The position numbers and the translations under genes were made by a program. This document shows positions 45,396 through 55,636 of a DNA stretch of 64,000 nt, piece by piece. The stretch is taken from contig JALQBC010000023.1 of NCBI GenBank assembly GCA_023375675.1, positions 558,001-622,000 on the forward strand, read 5' to 3'. Each line of letters begins with the position of its first letter. Within the stretch, counting starts at the first letter, position 1. The DNA is from Cytospora piceicola (lineage: Eukaryota; Ascomycota; Sordariomycetes; Diaporthales; Cytosporaceae). Below the pieces are notes generated by a model. It ran no database searches. It was not told the origin of the DNA and worked only from the letters and a program-made list of their open reading frames with translations.

Positions 45396-48075
45396 TTAGG
45401 ACAGCCCGTCCCTGCCTTCAAAATCCATGAAGGGCATTCCAAAATCAAATCCCAGCATATCGTTATCGAGCGAGATTCCCGAGCCCCAGCAGTGCCGCCA
45501 CTCTGTCCCAAACAAGGAATCTGAAGCCACCCCGCCGGCCTCAGCGCGACCGCCACCGTCAGGCCCTGCAGGTGTGGGTGCAGGAGTGTTGGTTCCCGTC
45601 ATCGACATCAGAGTTGCTGCAAGCCTCTCTGAGGTCTTCTCGTGTCTCGTGGTAGCGTCTACATCCATGGCTTTCTGCAAGAGCTTGGCGGATTTGCCTG
45701 CTACGATGCACTCGTCTGCCATCGTTTCTAGGACTTCGATGGCCATGCTGACTAGCTTCAGAAGTGGCTGGATCTCGGTTTCAGAGGCTTCTTGGTTGGT
45801 GTAGACAAGAATTATGGAGGCGGCGAAGATTGTGTAGGTGGTGTTGTAGAACCTATATATACAGATGAATTAGCCAAAGATCCAAGGTTGGCGGTCTCAT
45901 GCACCGTTACTGAGCTGTACGTCGTGAACTTAATGGACTCACCATGTTCGGAAGAATTCCTGGTGCTCGTATGTCTCGTATATGAGCTCGATGGTCTTCT
46001 TTGCGGAATCTAAGCATTTGCGAATGCCCTCGTACGATCCTGGGACCATGGATCTCTCAGAGGGCGTGGACGTGAGGAGTATGGAGCCAAAGAGTAAGAT
46101 TCTGAGGTTGAGATATCCTGGAGCGACAACTGATTAGCCTCTGTCTCACTACATATCACCTGTGATGACTCAAGCGGCACTTACTTATGTTGATTACCAG
46201 CTTTTGTCTCTTCATCCATATTGCCTCTTTATTACTGCCGAGTCTGTGTGTCTGTTCCGATTGATGTTTTGGCCGGATGCACTCAGGCAGTCCCAGTAAC
46301 CAAGCAGCCAGTCTCTCATCCAGCTGATGTGCCAGCTCGACCGTCCTCGCGGCAGCATTCTGAGGCAGATACATTTCCACACAGACCTGGCGAGTAAGCC
46401 TGGAGAAGTGCACCATGTGCTCGATTATGGCACAGTGAGGAGGATCCAAGAGCGGAGAAGTCAAACTGGACGACTTTGAGAACTCGGTAAGGGGGAATTC
46501 GAGGTTGTGATATTCGTCAGCTCCGAGGCAGCTTGGCCTTCCCAACGCAAACGACAGTTCTCTGAGATGAGTTAGTGGACCATCACTGGGACACTGGACA
46601 GGAACTCGGAAATACTTGCTCCTCTAGGGAGTATATGCCCCACCATGTTCTAGCCTGCGCTCTCAACTGAGCAGAGCCCTTTTTCGAGTTCGGACCGGGT
46701 TGTCGGTTGATCCCCATGGATAATGCGATTCGGACAGCGAGGCCGATGTAGAAGTATGACCCTGAATGGCGTCAGAGTTTGTATACACGGACTAGGCAAG
46801 GCTGTTACTCACAGTGAGCATTGAGCTCATTCTGACAGACCTTGGCCTGATACAGAGGATAGAACGTTAGCGAGAAGTACCAACCGATGGTATAAAGGTA
46901 CGAGGGATGACCTTACCATGAAGAAGTAAGCTTGTACCATCTCTAAGTCAGTCACTAGTTCGAGGCCGTTGAATCTTGCTCTTGCCTCATTGAAGAATCT
47001 CCTGCTCCATCTCTGGTTACTAACCCCACCAACAGGCTCGACATCTCGGTAGCCTATCAGCGCACCAATGGATAGTATACTGTAATACAGTGGCACAAAG
47101 CTCGAGTGTAGCTTGATGGCAGCCTCGTCGCCGGACCAAAGTATCTCGCACCTTTGCAAGAAGGACGTCTTGTCAAGAATAGGGTGGATACAATGTAGAG
47201 TCGAAAAGAAGTTGTGCAGAAACACACTGCACTGTCTGAAGTTGGTGGGTTCCATAGCAGTGGCTTGCGCTTCTGCACCAGTCAACACGGTCGTTTCGAT
47301 CCTGGGACTGGAGACATCCGGTTGAGGGGGCGAGAAGGCCGGATTGTGCAGATTTGATAGCAGGGCCGCCGCGGCAGCATCTGACTCTGTGTGCTCGGTG
47401 GTCCCGGCATCAGAAGAGGCCGGTGACCTCTCCCCGCCTCGCTGGACGTGGGAGAGCAATGCGACTGATGAGGAGCTGCCATAAAACTCGACATTTCGAG
47501 TATGGCTGTTGATCCCGGTGACCTCTTGTCCAAATACATGGCGAGGCCGAGATGTAGAATTCGATAAAGATGTCACACTGACCCCTGATGGACTGTTCAG
47601 GCCCGGGGATTGGTTGCTGTTCGCGTAGTCGTTGTGGGCGGAAAAGCCTGACTTGACTGAGTACGGGTTCTCTGCTGATAGGGACTCAAGTCTGGCTGAT
47701 AAGCGCTCTACCTGTTCTTCCAGGTTCCGGACATATCTGAGTAATGGGGTTGTCAGGAATCAAACCGAGACACGCTAGATAAGCCCACGCAAAGGGGCGA
47801 CATACTCTGGCGTGTACCTCCTCCTCGACGAGTCTTGTCCTTGGTAGACGCATTCGACGTTGCGATCTGAAGACACCAGTCAGCAACTCTGTGTAATAGC
47901 CGATGGCGCGCACGATGCGCAGGGTGATGGACGTGCTTCTGCAATATGTGCAAGGGTACAACTCATCACACTTGTTCTTCTTCAGCCTGCACAGGTTGCA
48001 GGCCCTTGCGGCTCTCGGCCGACGGACCTTGTGGCCCGAGTTTTGTGTGTGTGCCGTTGGTTCGGTGGCCTCCAT
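45396..48075 (-). CDS. Zn2Cys6 transcription factor with fungal_trans domain, 734 aa
   Basis: Eight exons: 48075-47937, 47866-47806, 47736-46917, 46846-46813, 46761-46620, 46561-46185, 46117-45943 and 45852-45396. The zinc cluster has Cys26, 29, 36, 42, 45 and 52 and is only complete if intron 1 (47936-47867) is a GC-AG intron, giving CTYCRNRNVEC. Intron 5 (46619-46562) is also GC-AG with a perfect GCAAGT donor, giving YSLEEELSFALGRPSCLG. A linker with coiled-coil register (YVRNLEEQVERLSARLESL) follows the cluster. The fungal_trans domain includes LHCIHPILDK, YYSILSIGALIGY, YFYIGLAVRIALSMGINRQ and ARTWWGIYSLE. It is a nuclear regulator, probably of the neighbouring dioxygenase and monooxygenase genes (inference from position). 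Confidence 0.9.
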
Positions 48076-48466
48076 GATGACAGTGTCAAAGATGGATCCA
48101 TGAAGGTGGTGGCCGGGGGAAGTCAGTTAGAGGCATGGCATATTCCGTGGTGGAAGTGGGTTGACGTTGGCAGGTTGGACGCTCGGGCCCTGAGGCTCAA
48201 ACGGGAGCCAACGGGCCGCCAGTACCGGCTCCCAGATTCACGGATTCATACCCGCAGAAATTGGATAAACCATGGACGGCCCCAGGTTATTATGTAAGAC
48301 CCGAGTGGGGCGGGGCATTGATTGCATACTTAAGTACATTATGAATTAGTCCGAACCATTTTTAACACGTTTTTAGGTTCTCAAGTAAGCACTAGGTAAC
48401 TAGCCTGGATGTAGTTCCCCCTCCTTTACCAAGAAACTCGAATGTGGCGTCACACGTGCGGTCTCC

Positions 48467-48479
48467 AACCCTAACCCTT
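48467..48479 (+). promoter_or_regulatory. Telo-box-like AACCCTAACCCTT
   Basis: Two CCCTAA units about 390 bases upstream of the Zn2Cys6 regulator ATG. Possible TTAGGG-factor site by motif only. Confidence 0.35.
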
Positions 48480-48548
48480 GTACCATCTTGTACTTTGTAT
48501 CTATGTAGATCTATTTTTGAAAATAGGTACCTAGTTACAGTACATATA

Positions 48549-48572
48549 TACCTAGGTAGTTCTGAACTACCT
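48549..48572. repeat. TACCTAGGTA palindrome overlapping a 9-bp-arm hairpin
   Basis: The 10-bp palindrome (48549-48558) runs into AGGTAGTTC-T-GAACTACCT (48554-48572). Confidence 0.85.
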
Positions 48573-49078
48573 GGGCAGTTGACACCAATCTCGGAGTGCA
48601 TGCACCTTGACATTAAGACAAATAGCCTACTTATTGCTTTTTGCTGTATTCCCAGCCTCGATTGCCAAGACAAGAATGTTGCTAACAGTAAGATGTCTAG
48701 GTGATACTACCTTCTACAATTCCACTGGTTGTTAATACATATAAGATTTTCCATCATCTGGCCCTTTTTCGATATTGTTCTTCGAGGACGCGACTTTGGC
48801 TTTCAGGACTACTATTCTCATTGACGTGGATATCATAAAGGCTTGAATTCTCCTATTTAGTGTGTTTTTATATTCTTCCTTTTTACCTCATTCCCGGTAT
48901 CATTGTGAGACCGTTCGAGAAAGATATTTGCCCAGGAATGTTGAATGTGATTTTTGCTATGATTATATTCACTCTTGCAGGGAAGTTCCCCCAGGGTTCG
49001 CACCAGACTCCAGGCAAACTTATATCCGGCCAAAATATTTAAGGACTTTCCCATTGAATCATTGATTCAAGAGCTTCC

Positions 49079-50189
49079 CTACGAAGTCTCCAGCACCACC
49101 TCAACCTTACCCGATGCCTCCTGGAGTTTTGTAGACTCATATGCAGCGGCCTTTTCCGGCAATACCACACTTGGACAATCAGAGCCCGCAAGCTTGATCA
49201 GCTCCTCAAGTCCAGCTCCATTGGTAAACGTAACGGCCCTCACGTAGCGGCTTCCAAAGTCCAGAGTAAAAGCCTGCCCGGCTGGCACGAGCACAGTCTG
49301 GCCCTCCCTGACCTCGTTCCACGCAGAGCCCTGCTCTCGCAGCTTGACCTTGAGGATGCCCTCCTGCACACAGAAACAGTGGTCTACACTCTTGAATGTC
49401 AGCCACTTGTCAGCGAGGGCTGATGGGCCATAATCTTTCGACGACTCGATGCTCGAAATGGCAAACTTTCCGCTGCACTGTGAAGCCAGTATAAATGGCC
49501 TGGACAGAATCCCACCAAGTATGTGCCTCGGTCCGGTATTCGCTCGCAGGAAGTAAGGCTTCAGAGGCTCAGGGAGGACGTTCTCCGAGTCAAGCCACTC
49601 TCCGACTTCGGGCGGCTGGTAGTCCCGCACAAAGTTCACATCGAAGCGGTCTTTGGCCGCCATGACCTTGGGAATGAGCAGGCTCTTCAGGTCACGGTTG
49701 TCGTCCTCGGGCACGATGACCCCATTGTACGTCTCACCGACGTAGCGGAAGAAGTCCACCCAGTCGCCAGGCGCCACCAGTCCGAGGGTCTCGGTATGTG
49801 GGCCTAACAGCTCAGGGTTGTGTATAACCGTCTATTGTCAAATGTCAACGGAGGTCCAGCAAGCCATGAAGGATGAAGACACTGACGGGTGGGACGTAAG
49901 CAAAGTCGCCCGGGCCCATGATCCGGCACTTCTCGCCGTTCCATAGCTTCAGTTGACCCTTGGTCACGAGGAAGACATCGTGTGCTTCGGCGTGCCAGTG
50001 GAAGCCGGGGGCATCTGACAGCACTGCACCGCTCGAGAAGACAGCAATGCCTCCGTTCGTCTGCTTCGAGGAGGCCAAGATCCTGAATACTCCTTTGCTA
50101 CCCGGGATAGTCACGCGCTCGCCTTCGAGCTGGTCGATGATGTAGGCCGTCCTTGAGTCAGGTGGTGTTGCTTGGACTGGGATGCTCAT
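49079..50189 (-). CDS. Quercetin 2,3-dioxygenase-like bicupin, 351 aa
   Basis: Exon 1 is 50189-49887 and exon 2 is 49831-49079. The 55-nt intron (GTCAGT donor, CAATAG acceptor) joins AYVPP to TVIHNPELLG in phase 0. The ATG at 50189 gives MSIPVQATPPDSRTAYIIDQ. The first cupin carries the metal motif GFHWHAEAHDVFLVTKG with His64 and His66. Asp71 sits where Aspergillus quercetinase has its Glu, and Glu68 and His70 are nearby. The fourth ligand is likely His105. The second cupin (residues ~215-345) has lost most ligands. Quercetinases open the flavonol C ring with O2, releasing CO; no signal peptide is present, unlike the secreted Aspergillus enzyme. It lies between the regulator and the FAD monooxygenase, same strand. 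Confidence 0.85.
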
Positions 50190-50615
50190 TGTGAAAAAGG
50201 TATGGATATCGATTGCAGATACCAAGATGAAGAGGGACGTCAACTGGTAGTCAAGTTCGCGTCTTCGAAGGTATATTGGATAACTGTGTCGTCAACGGCA
50301 TAGGGATATTAGATACGAGTTTCTACGACTGAGGAATTGACTGCCTACCGTGACGGGATATGTGGAGAGTTGGTCATTAGGCCTCCGGGAATTCCGGGCG
50401 TTAAAGGAGGCCCGGGGTTAATTGGTTTCCGAAATTCTACGGCCCCACCATTGTACGCGGACGGTATGGTCGGATGCACGTGAACTTGATTGTATTTTTT
50501 GTATATCAAGATTCCATATATTATCCTCAAGGCCGTATACCACTGTCGTGTTTCCAATATTGTATATATATCTCGGCGGCCAACAAGGTGCCCTCAGAGG
50601 GAGGTGTTTATGTAT
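50190..50615. other. Intergenic, bicupin promoter
   Basis: A GTATATATATC motif near 50562-50572 and an AT-rich patch at 50490-50530. No gene is seen. Confidence 0.5.
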
Positions 50616-52235
50616 TCAGAACGGCTCGTTCTTGACAGCATTCTCTACTTCTTTGAAAGCATCATAGCCGTACAGCCATGGTTGAACCTCCGGGCACGTC
50701 CACCTGCTTGGAAATGGCCCTCTGAGATCTTTGCCTAATGCAGAGAGGAACAAAGCGTCCCGAGCTTCCTGCTCGGGCCCGTTTAGCATGTGAAAGTCAT
50801 GTCGCTGGTAGTCCCCCATTAGTTTCCAGTATTATTCATTGACATCCCACATCTCGGTCCCCAAGTGCTCACCTGTTTGAACGTCTCTTTGACAACGGCC
50901 TCTCCTCTGGTTTTCCTCAGCTTCTCGTACATCTTGAGGGCCTGAGCAATCTGGTCCCTAGATTTGACATGGCCGAGTAGTAGCCCTAGAACGGCACCGT
51001 CCTCGACCGCGGAGTTCGCGCCTTGGGCGAGATATGGCAACATTGGGTGGCATGCATCACCACTGCGTAGGAAATCAATCAGCAGAGTACATCCGTACAC
51101 AACACTGTATCTGGCCACTTACACGAAAACGAAGTTCGACTGGTCATTGACCCACGAGGGCAGTTCCTCTCCTATACACAAGTGTAGTCAGCTGTTATTC
51201 AACTCTCGTTCCGGTCTGGAATTTGGGAAACTGTAAAGGGGCTTACTATGCATAAGTCTCCATTTGTCGACCTTATCAACCTTTTCAAGGAACCGCCCTA
51301 AGATGGGATCCCAGTCCGTAAACAGAGCTTTCATCTCCTCAAGGTCGCCAGGCTCCCGACTCACTCCCTCGGGGAGGTTATCGGGGCACAAAAGAACAAG
51401 ATTATACATCGTTCCTCCTCTCATAGAGTACCCCACCACATGGGTACCAGGACCTATCCAGAAGTGCACCGTGGGATTATTCACCCACGCGATCAGTTCC
51501 GGATCATCCGCAACGTCATCTAGGTTTAGCACAACTCGATATGCCAGGTCCCCAGTTGGCAACGGTGCACTTTTCTTCCCACGAAAGCATGCCGCGGTTT
51601 TTGACCAAAGACCGTCCGCAGCAATGATTATGTCAGCCTTTGCCTTGTGACCGGACTCTGTCGTGAATTCGGCTGCATCGACGTCTATAACATCAACCTT
51701 CTCGCCAAGGCGGAACTGCACTCCCAGCTGCCTCGCTCGCTCATAAAGGGAGAGCTGCAGGTCGACGCGGTGCATATCGAGGAATGGTGCCTGGTACTTT
51801 CTGCGAATATTTTTGTGAAATTTCTCCTCGTGCGCAAGGAGTTTGCCTGTGTATCGGTGAACACTAAGTGAGCTTGGCTCCGCTGCTGCGTGCCAAAAGT
51901 GTTCTGGTAGACCCCATCTCTGAAGTATACGAGTTGCATTGGGTGTTACTTGAAGGCCCGCGCCGATCTGTTTGTTTGATAAGCCAACGATTACCTCACC
52001 TTTAGACCGTCCAGTCTTCACCGGTTGGCCTTACCTCAAGAAGCTCTTTCGCTGACTCGAAGACTGTCACGTTGTGTCCAGACCGAGCCGTCGAGATAGC
52101 AGTTGCGAGCCCGCTGATTCCCGCGCCCACGACGATCACATTCAATTTGACCAGTGACTTCGGCTGATGAGCATCCATGTTGACGGAGCCTCGCCCATCT
52201 GAGGCTGCCACATCAGGTTCACCTTTCACCGCCAT
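50616..52235 (-). CDS. FAD-dependent monooxygenase (salicylate hydroxylase-like), 449 aa
   Basis: Five exons: 52235-52035, 51967-51247, 51171-51123, 51062-50873 and 50804-50616. All introns are GT-AG and junctions read KELLE-IGAGLQVTPN, RLMH-REELPSWVND, NFVFV-GDACHPMLP and TFKQ-RHDFHMLN. The Rossmann motif VIVVGAGISGLATAIS binds FAD; ADIIIAADGLWS is the second (DG) motif and GDACHPMLPYLAQGANSAVE the third. The protein belongs to the group A aromatic hydroxylases (salicylate hydroxylase/6-hydroxynicotinate 3-monooxygenase type), which add a hydroxyl to a phenolic ring with NAD(P)H and O2. The N-terminus has ~30 extra residues before the FAD motif. Its gene is co-oriented with the bicupin and the Zn2Cys6 regulator, suggesting aromatic degradation. 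Confidence 0.92.
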
Positions 52236-52785
52236 GACCTTGTGAGTAGCCTAGGTCCCACAAAATACTGTTGCATATGGACTTTTCTTTGGCTCGTTGT
52301 TCAGAACCCGAGAAGCAGTCTCAAATATATACCCCAGGTCCAACCCCGGCCCGTCGGGCTTTCGAGTGTGCGGCAGCGCAGTGTGGCCACGGGAATTCCG
52401 GATTGGTTTTGGGATTGATCGGGTTCTCCGGAACCCACATCCCGCATCCATTTGGACTTTGATCTGCCATGCAGCCAGGTCATCCCGAGGTCCCCAAGAG
52501 GTCCTCAACAAGGTCGGTGGATACTGACACGTGCGGCAAGTCTTAATCCACTTCGGGCACTACGGGGAAGTAAGATTTGACAACCTTGGAAGGAACTATA
52601 TTCGAGCCCACCGCGAAGACCCCTAAAGTAACTGTGAACTCCATGAACGTTACAACTCAAGAAAGCAGTGCTTCATAGACGCTACCACTAGGCGTGCACA
52701 GTGTGCCTCATTAGCCAACTCTTGTCTGCGAGGGACATGGCTACACGCCACACCACATCCACGGTCTCCTCCTGCTGGATGGACT
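52236..52785. other. Intergenic, monooxygenase promoter
   Basis: No coding signal. Confidence 0.5.
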
Positions 52786-53361
52786 CTAGAGTTGTTTCCT
52801 CACAACCTTAAAAACGTGCTCACTAAGCACATACATCTGTAATTCCCAGGCGTAACGGGACTCGTTGACGGACAAATGTTTTCTGAGAGGCGGTGTAAAC
52901 ACGATTCCATATGCGAACAAAGCTCCGATACCTGCGGCCACTGGCGCGTAGTCTGTCCCTATAATGAAAGACGCCGGCATGTTACGCAGCGCGTCCATCA
53001 AACCGGATGAAGAAGTAGATATTGTCGACAAGGCGCGAAATCAGCTCGTCCCAGAACGCAGGTTCGATGAAAGGGATTGGCTGTAACGTCAACACCCAAG
53101 CAAATATACCCAATAAGAATGAGGGGCAAGCATAACTGCCGTAGGGATGATGCAGTACCATTGCTGAAGTATAACTTGTCAATACATAGCATATGAGAGA
53201 GAAGGGACACACAGAGATGCAATGTCCCTGTAAGCCCAAGATCCCCTTCGTCAGAATGTTCATATGTTGCATTGCTTGCTACCTACCTTGATCCCTTGAG
53301 CCAGTCCACTGCCCAGGGATAGGCTGATCGGCCATGGGAACTCAGAGGGTGACGACAACAT
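52786..53361 (-). CDS. Possible hydrophobic membrane-protein gene, structure unresolved
   Basis: From an ATG at 53361 the minus strand reads MLSSPSEFPWPISLSLGSGL, then AQGIK, then a strong donor (GTAGGT) and an acceptor at TTACAG. Beyond it are hydrophobic fragments in different frames, among them QWYCIIPTAVMLAPHSYW. The final part reads GTDYAPVAAGIGALFAYGIV and continues to ELQMYVLSEHVFKVVRKQL before a TAG. The pieces suggest a small multi-span protein, possibly a DUF1772-like (anthrone oxygenase-type) fold, but no splice combination gives one continuous frame. It may be a broken gene or one with missed introns. It is co-oriented with the monooxygenase and would add a membrane protein to that group. 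Confidence 0.3.
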
Positions 53362-53999
53362 GCTTATGTAGGAGTTGTGATACTGGTCAATATACCAGAA
53401 GGTAATTGTATGCAACAACAAGGCACGAAGCCATCATTGTTTGATGGTTGACCAAGTAAGGCAGCAAGGCTAAATGGCTCCGAGTGCCGAGTTGACAGTG
53501 CCCGGAGCTATCGGATCAGGGTCTTACTTCGCCGTGGGATAGCCGAAGGCAGACGATGGGAACCCCACGAGTGTGACAACCCAAACTTTCCGTGCTTCAT
53601 GTTGCGTGCTGCAGATACATCGGTGCAGAAAAAGGACTTAGGGTGGTAGTGCACTTGCAGCAAGCTAATGGCGCGGACGGTTGGCCTGTTGAGAGGTCAT
53701 TGTTCCCCAGGCCTGGAAGTCAATGGCAAGGCCTCAAGCTTCGAGGCAACTTCAACGCAGCCCAAGCCGCGTTCTTAGACCCCGGCTAGAATCGCAACCT
53801 ATTGAGTAATTGTGTGGAAAATCCGTGTGAAAGGTGCTCAAGTCCATTCAGTCGAATCAATAGGTCCCGCGAATAATCGAAAATTGCTGACAGGGTTGGC
53901 TGTGAAGAATCTGTCCTGCCCAGCTCGAGCAGAAGGTGTATGAGAAGTCATCATTCTGACGAGCATGCTTTCCAAGGCTCTTTGAATATTTTGCTTTTC
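53362..53999. other. Intergenic, no gene seen
   Basis: Between the unresolved hydrophobic gene and the metallohydrolase 3' end. Only short frames. Confidence 0.5.
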
Positions 54000-54992
54000 T
54001 CAGCCTGCAACTTCGGGGTCCCCATCAACCCAGATAACGATGTTGGAAGGGGGATCTTGCATCTCGGCGAAGAAGCGCCTGATATCGTCGTCACTGTAGC
54101 GAAGACTGAAATGCATGACTACGAAAGTCGTCTTGGGCCATTTCCGCACGACCTTCTCCAGATCTGCCCAAATTGTATGCTTCGTCTTCTCGGCCTGCTG
54201 CCTATGTTCCTCGTACAGGAAGCTGCACTCGGTGATGACCACGGGTATTCCGTCCTTCAGCCATTGTGGCTCTGCGGCCAGCGTGGCGGCGGTCGTGTCG
54301 CCCAGGAACGCAAAAACGGGCGCAGCTTGTGGCGCGGTGATTTCGACGCCGGCCTCCCGGAGCGCCTTGAGCTCGGGGCCCTTTCTGCCTTTGTATTCTT
54401 CCTTCAACTTTTGCGAGTTGATTTTGAAGACGTAGCCCACGCAGGGGATAGTATGGTCGCAGGCAAAGGCTTCGGCCGTGAAGTCGACGGTTCGTCGCAG
54501 CGGGATTGTATCGCCAGCTCGAACGCCGTAGGAGTTGTGCTTGTGTAGCCAGTTTCTCTTCGGTGGGGCAGTCGTCTGTTCGGGGGCTTCAAGATCGTCG
54601 ACAACTTCAGGATCGGAGGATTCGGCATCATCGGTTGTGACCAGCCCACCAGCATTAAGCATGATCTTAGCAAGCAGAAAGTCGTCGAGTACCTTCTTCA
54701 TTTCGACCGGACAGTAGATATCTGGTGGGTCGGTGCTTGTAATAAAGGCTGGTGTCAGGAGTGTGTGGTCACTGTGGCCGTGGGTGAGGAATATATGCTT
54801 CGGACGCATCTTGTTGACGCACAGCCCGGCATCGAGCAACAGATTGAGCTGCGGTATGACGAAGGAGGTGTACCATGCTGCCCTTGACGTGCCGGTGAGG
54901 ACGTATTGCTTGTGTTTGCCGGGGAACCGCCACTCGAGGACCTCGGAATGTGAGGATTGCGGGAGGGGAGTTGCGAAGCTTGGCCTCGTCAT
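54000..54992 (-). CDS. tRNase Z-like metallo-beta-lactamase-fold hydrolase, 330 aa
   Basis: Single exon. The frame is open farther upstream without an ATG; the first ATG is 54992 (MTRPSFATPLPQSS). The metal-binding motif is HIFLTHGHSDH (His71, His73, Asp75, His76), preceded by the LLLDAG strand. Later come the ACDHT segment, FAFLGDTT, VVITECSFL and a C-terminal VVMHFSLRYSDD. The last resembles the HFSxRY motif of tRNase Z, so the protein looks like a short-form RNase Z relative rather than a thioesterase or antibiotic-degrading enzyme. True tRNase Z removes the 3' trailer of pre-tRNAs. An acidic loop (~130-150) is inserted before RNWLHKHNSYGV. No targeting signal is evident. Confidence 0.85.
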   Translation of the reverse strand: MTRPSFATPLPQSSHSEVLEWRFPGKHKQYVLTGTSRAAWYTSFVIPQLNLLLDAGLCVNKMRPKHIFLTHGHSDHTLLTPAFITSTDPPDIYCPVEMKKVLDDFLLAKIMLNAGGLVTTDDAESSDPEVVDDLEAPEQTTAPPKRNWLHKHNSYGVRAGDTIPLRRTVDFTAEAFACDHTIPCVGYVFKINSQKLKEEYKGRKGPELKALREAGVEITAPQAAPVFAFLGDTTAATLAAEPQWLKDGIPVVITECSFLYEEHRQQAEKTKHTIWADLEKVVRKWPKTTFVVMHFSLRYSDDDIRRFFAEMQDPPSNIVIWVDGDPEVAG

Positions 54993-55636
54993 TGTTTCAA
55001 AGTTTCGAGCCGGGAGGTGGAAATCTTGAAGATGTGCCAGAATGTGCCGTCTTTCTGGATCCTTGTGAACAAAGGAACATTGGTCTAAGGACTTAGTAGG
55101 GTTGTTCAAGTTTTGCCTGTAGCAATTGCGCTGTTAAAAATACAGGTCCTCGTGATAGCACGACTCTTGCGACGATTTCTCGTTAGGTTAAAGTAAGTAC
55201 GGACGAAATGCTTGCGTTACTAAGTCCTACTATCTATATCGTAGCCCGTGCGAGACTAGCGTAGCTGTAACACGTAATTATTACTATTTATTATTTTTTA
55301 AAATTCCTTTTAAATATCTAAAAAGATATAATTTTTAGTTATATTAATTTATAAGTTAAGTACTTTAAAATAGTATATATATTTTTAAATTAATTAAAAT
55401 GTAATCTGTATATAATCTTTAAATATTAAAAGTTTTAAAGTATCTTATCTTATCGAATTGTAATCTAGCTTTAAGAGTTTAAGACGTTATCGATTGTAGA
55501 TTCTAAGCTAGTACTCTACTCTGCTAGTTTCTTAGCATCTAACAATGCATCGATAACAGCCTTAGTCGGTTCGTTCTCCTTAAGCAAGCTCGATAAGTCC
55601 TTTAAGGGAGGTTTGCTATAGTGCAAATGCGGAATA
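54993..55636. other. Divergent spacer containing an AT-rich, RIP-like block
   Basis: Lies between the metallohydrolase and the DUF3716-type gene. 55261-55500 is extremely A+T-rich and TpA-rich. From 55527 rightward the minus strand reads a protein-like C-terminal stretch that ends at a TAG near 55527, suggesting a decayed element. Confidence 0.6.
55261..55500. repeat. AT-rich block resembling RIP-mutated DNA
   Basis: About 240 bases with very few C or G, dominated by TTAAA, TATATA and AATTAAT words, in a window otherwise near 50-55% GC. In ascomycetes this composition is the mark of repeat-induced point mutation of a duplicated sequence. The original element cannot be identified. Confidence 0.65.

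Larger units (their letters stand above)
48076..49078. other. Intergenic, regulator promoter
   Basis: Promoter of the Zn2Cys6 gene on the left, 3' region of the bicupin gene on the right. Contains a telo-box, a TACCTAGGTA palindrome and an overlapping hairpin. No gene. Confidence 0.5.

Noticed and set aside
53940..54548. 202-codon plus-strand frame
   Set aside because: Antisense to the metallohydrolase gene and without recognisable motifs.
54000..54992. Beta-lactamase or thioesterase reading of the metallohydrolase
   Set aside because: The HFSxRY-like C-terminal motif and overall layout point to the tRNase Z side of the superfamily.
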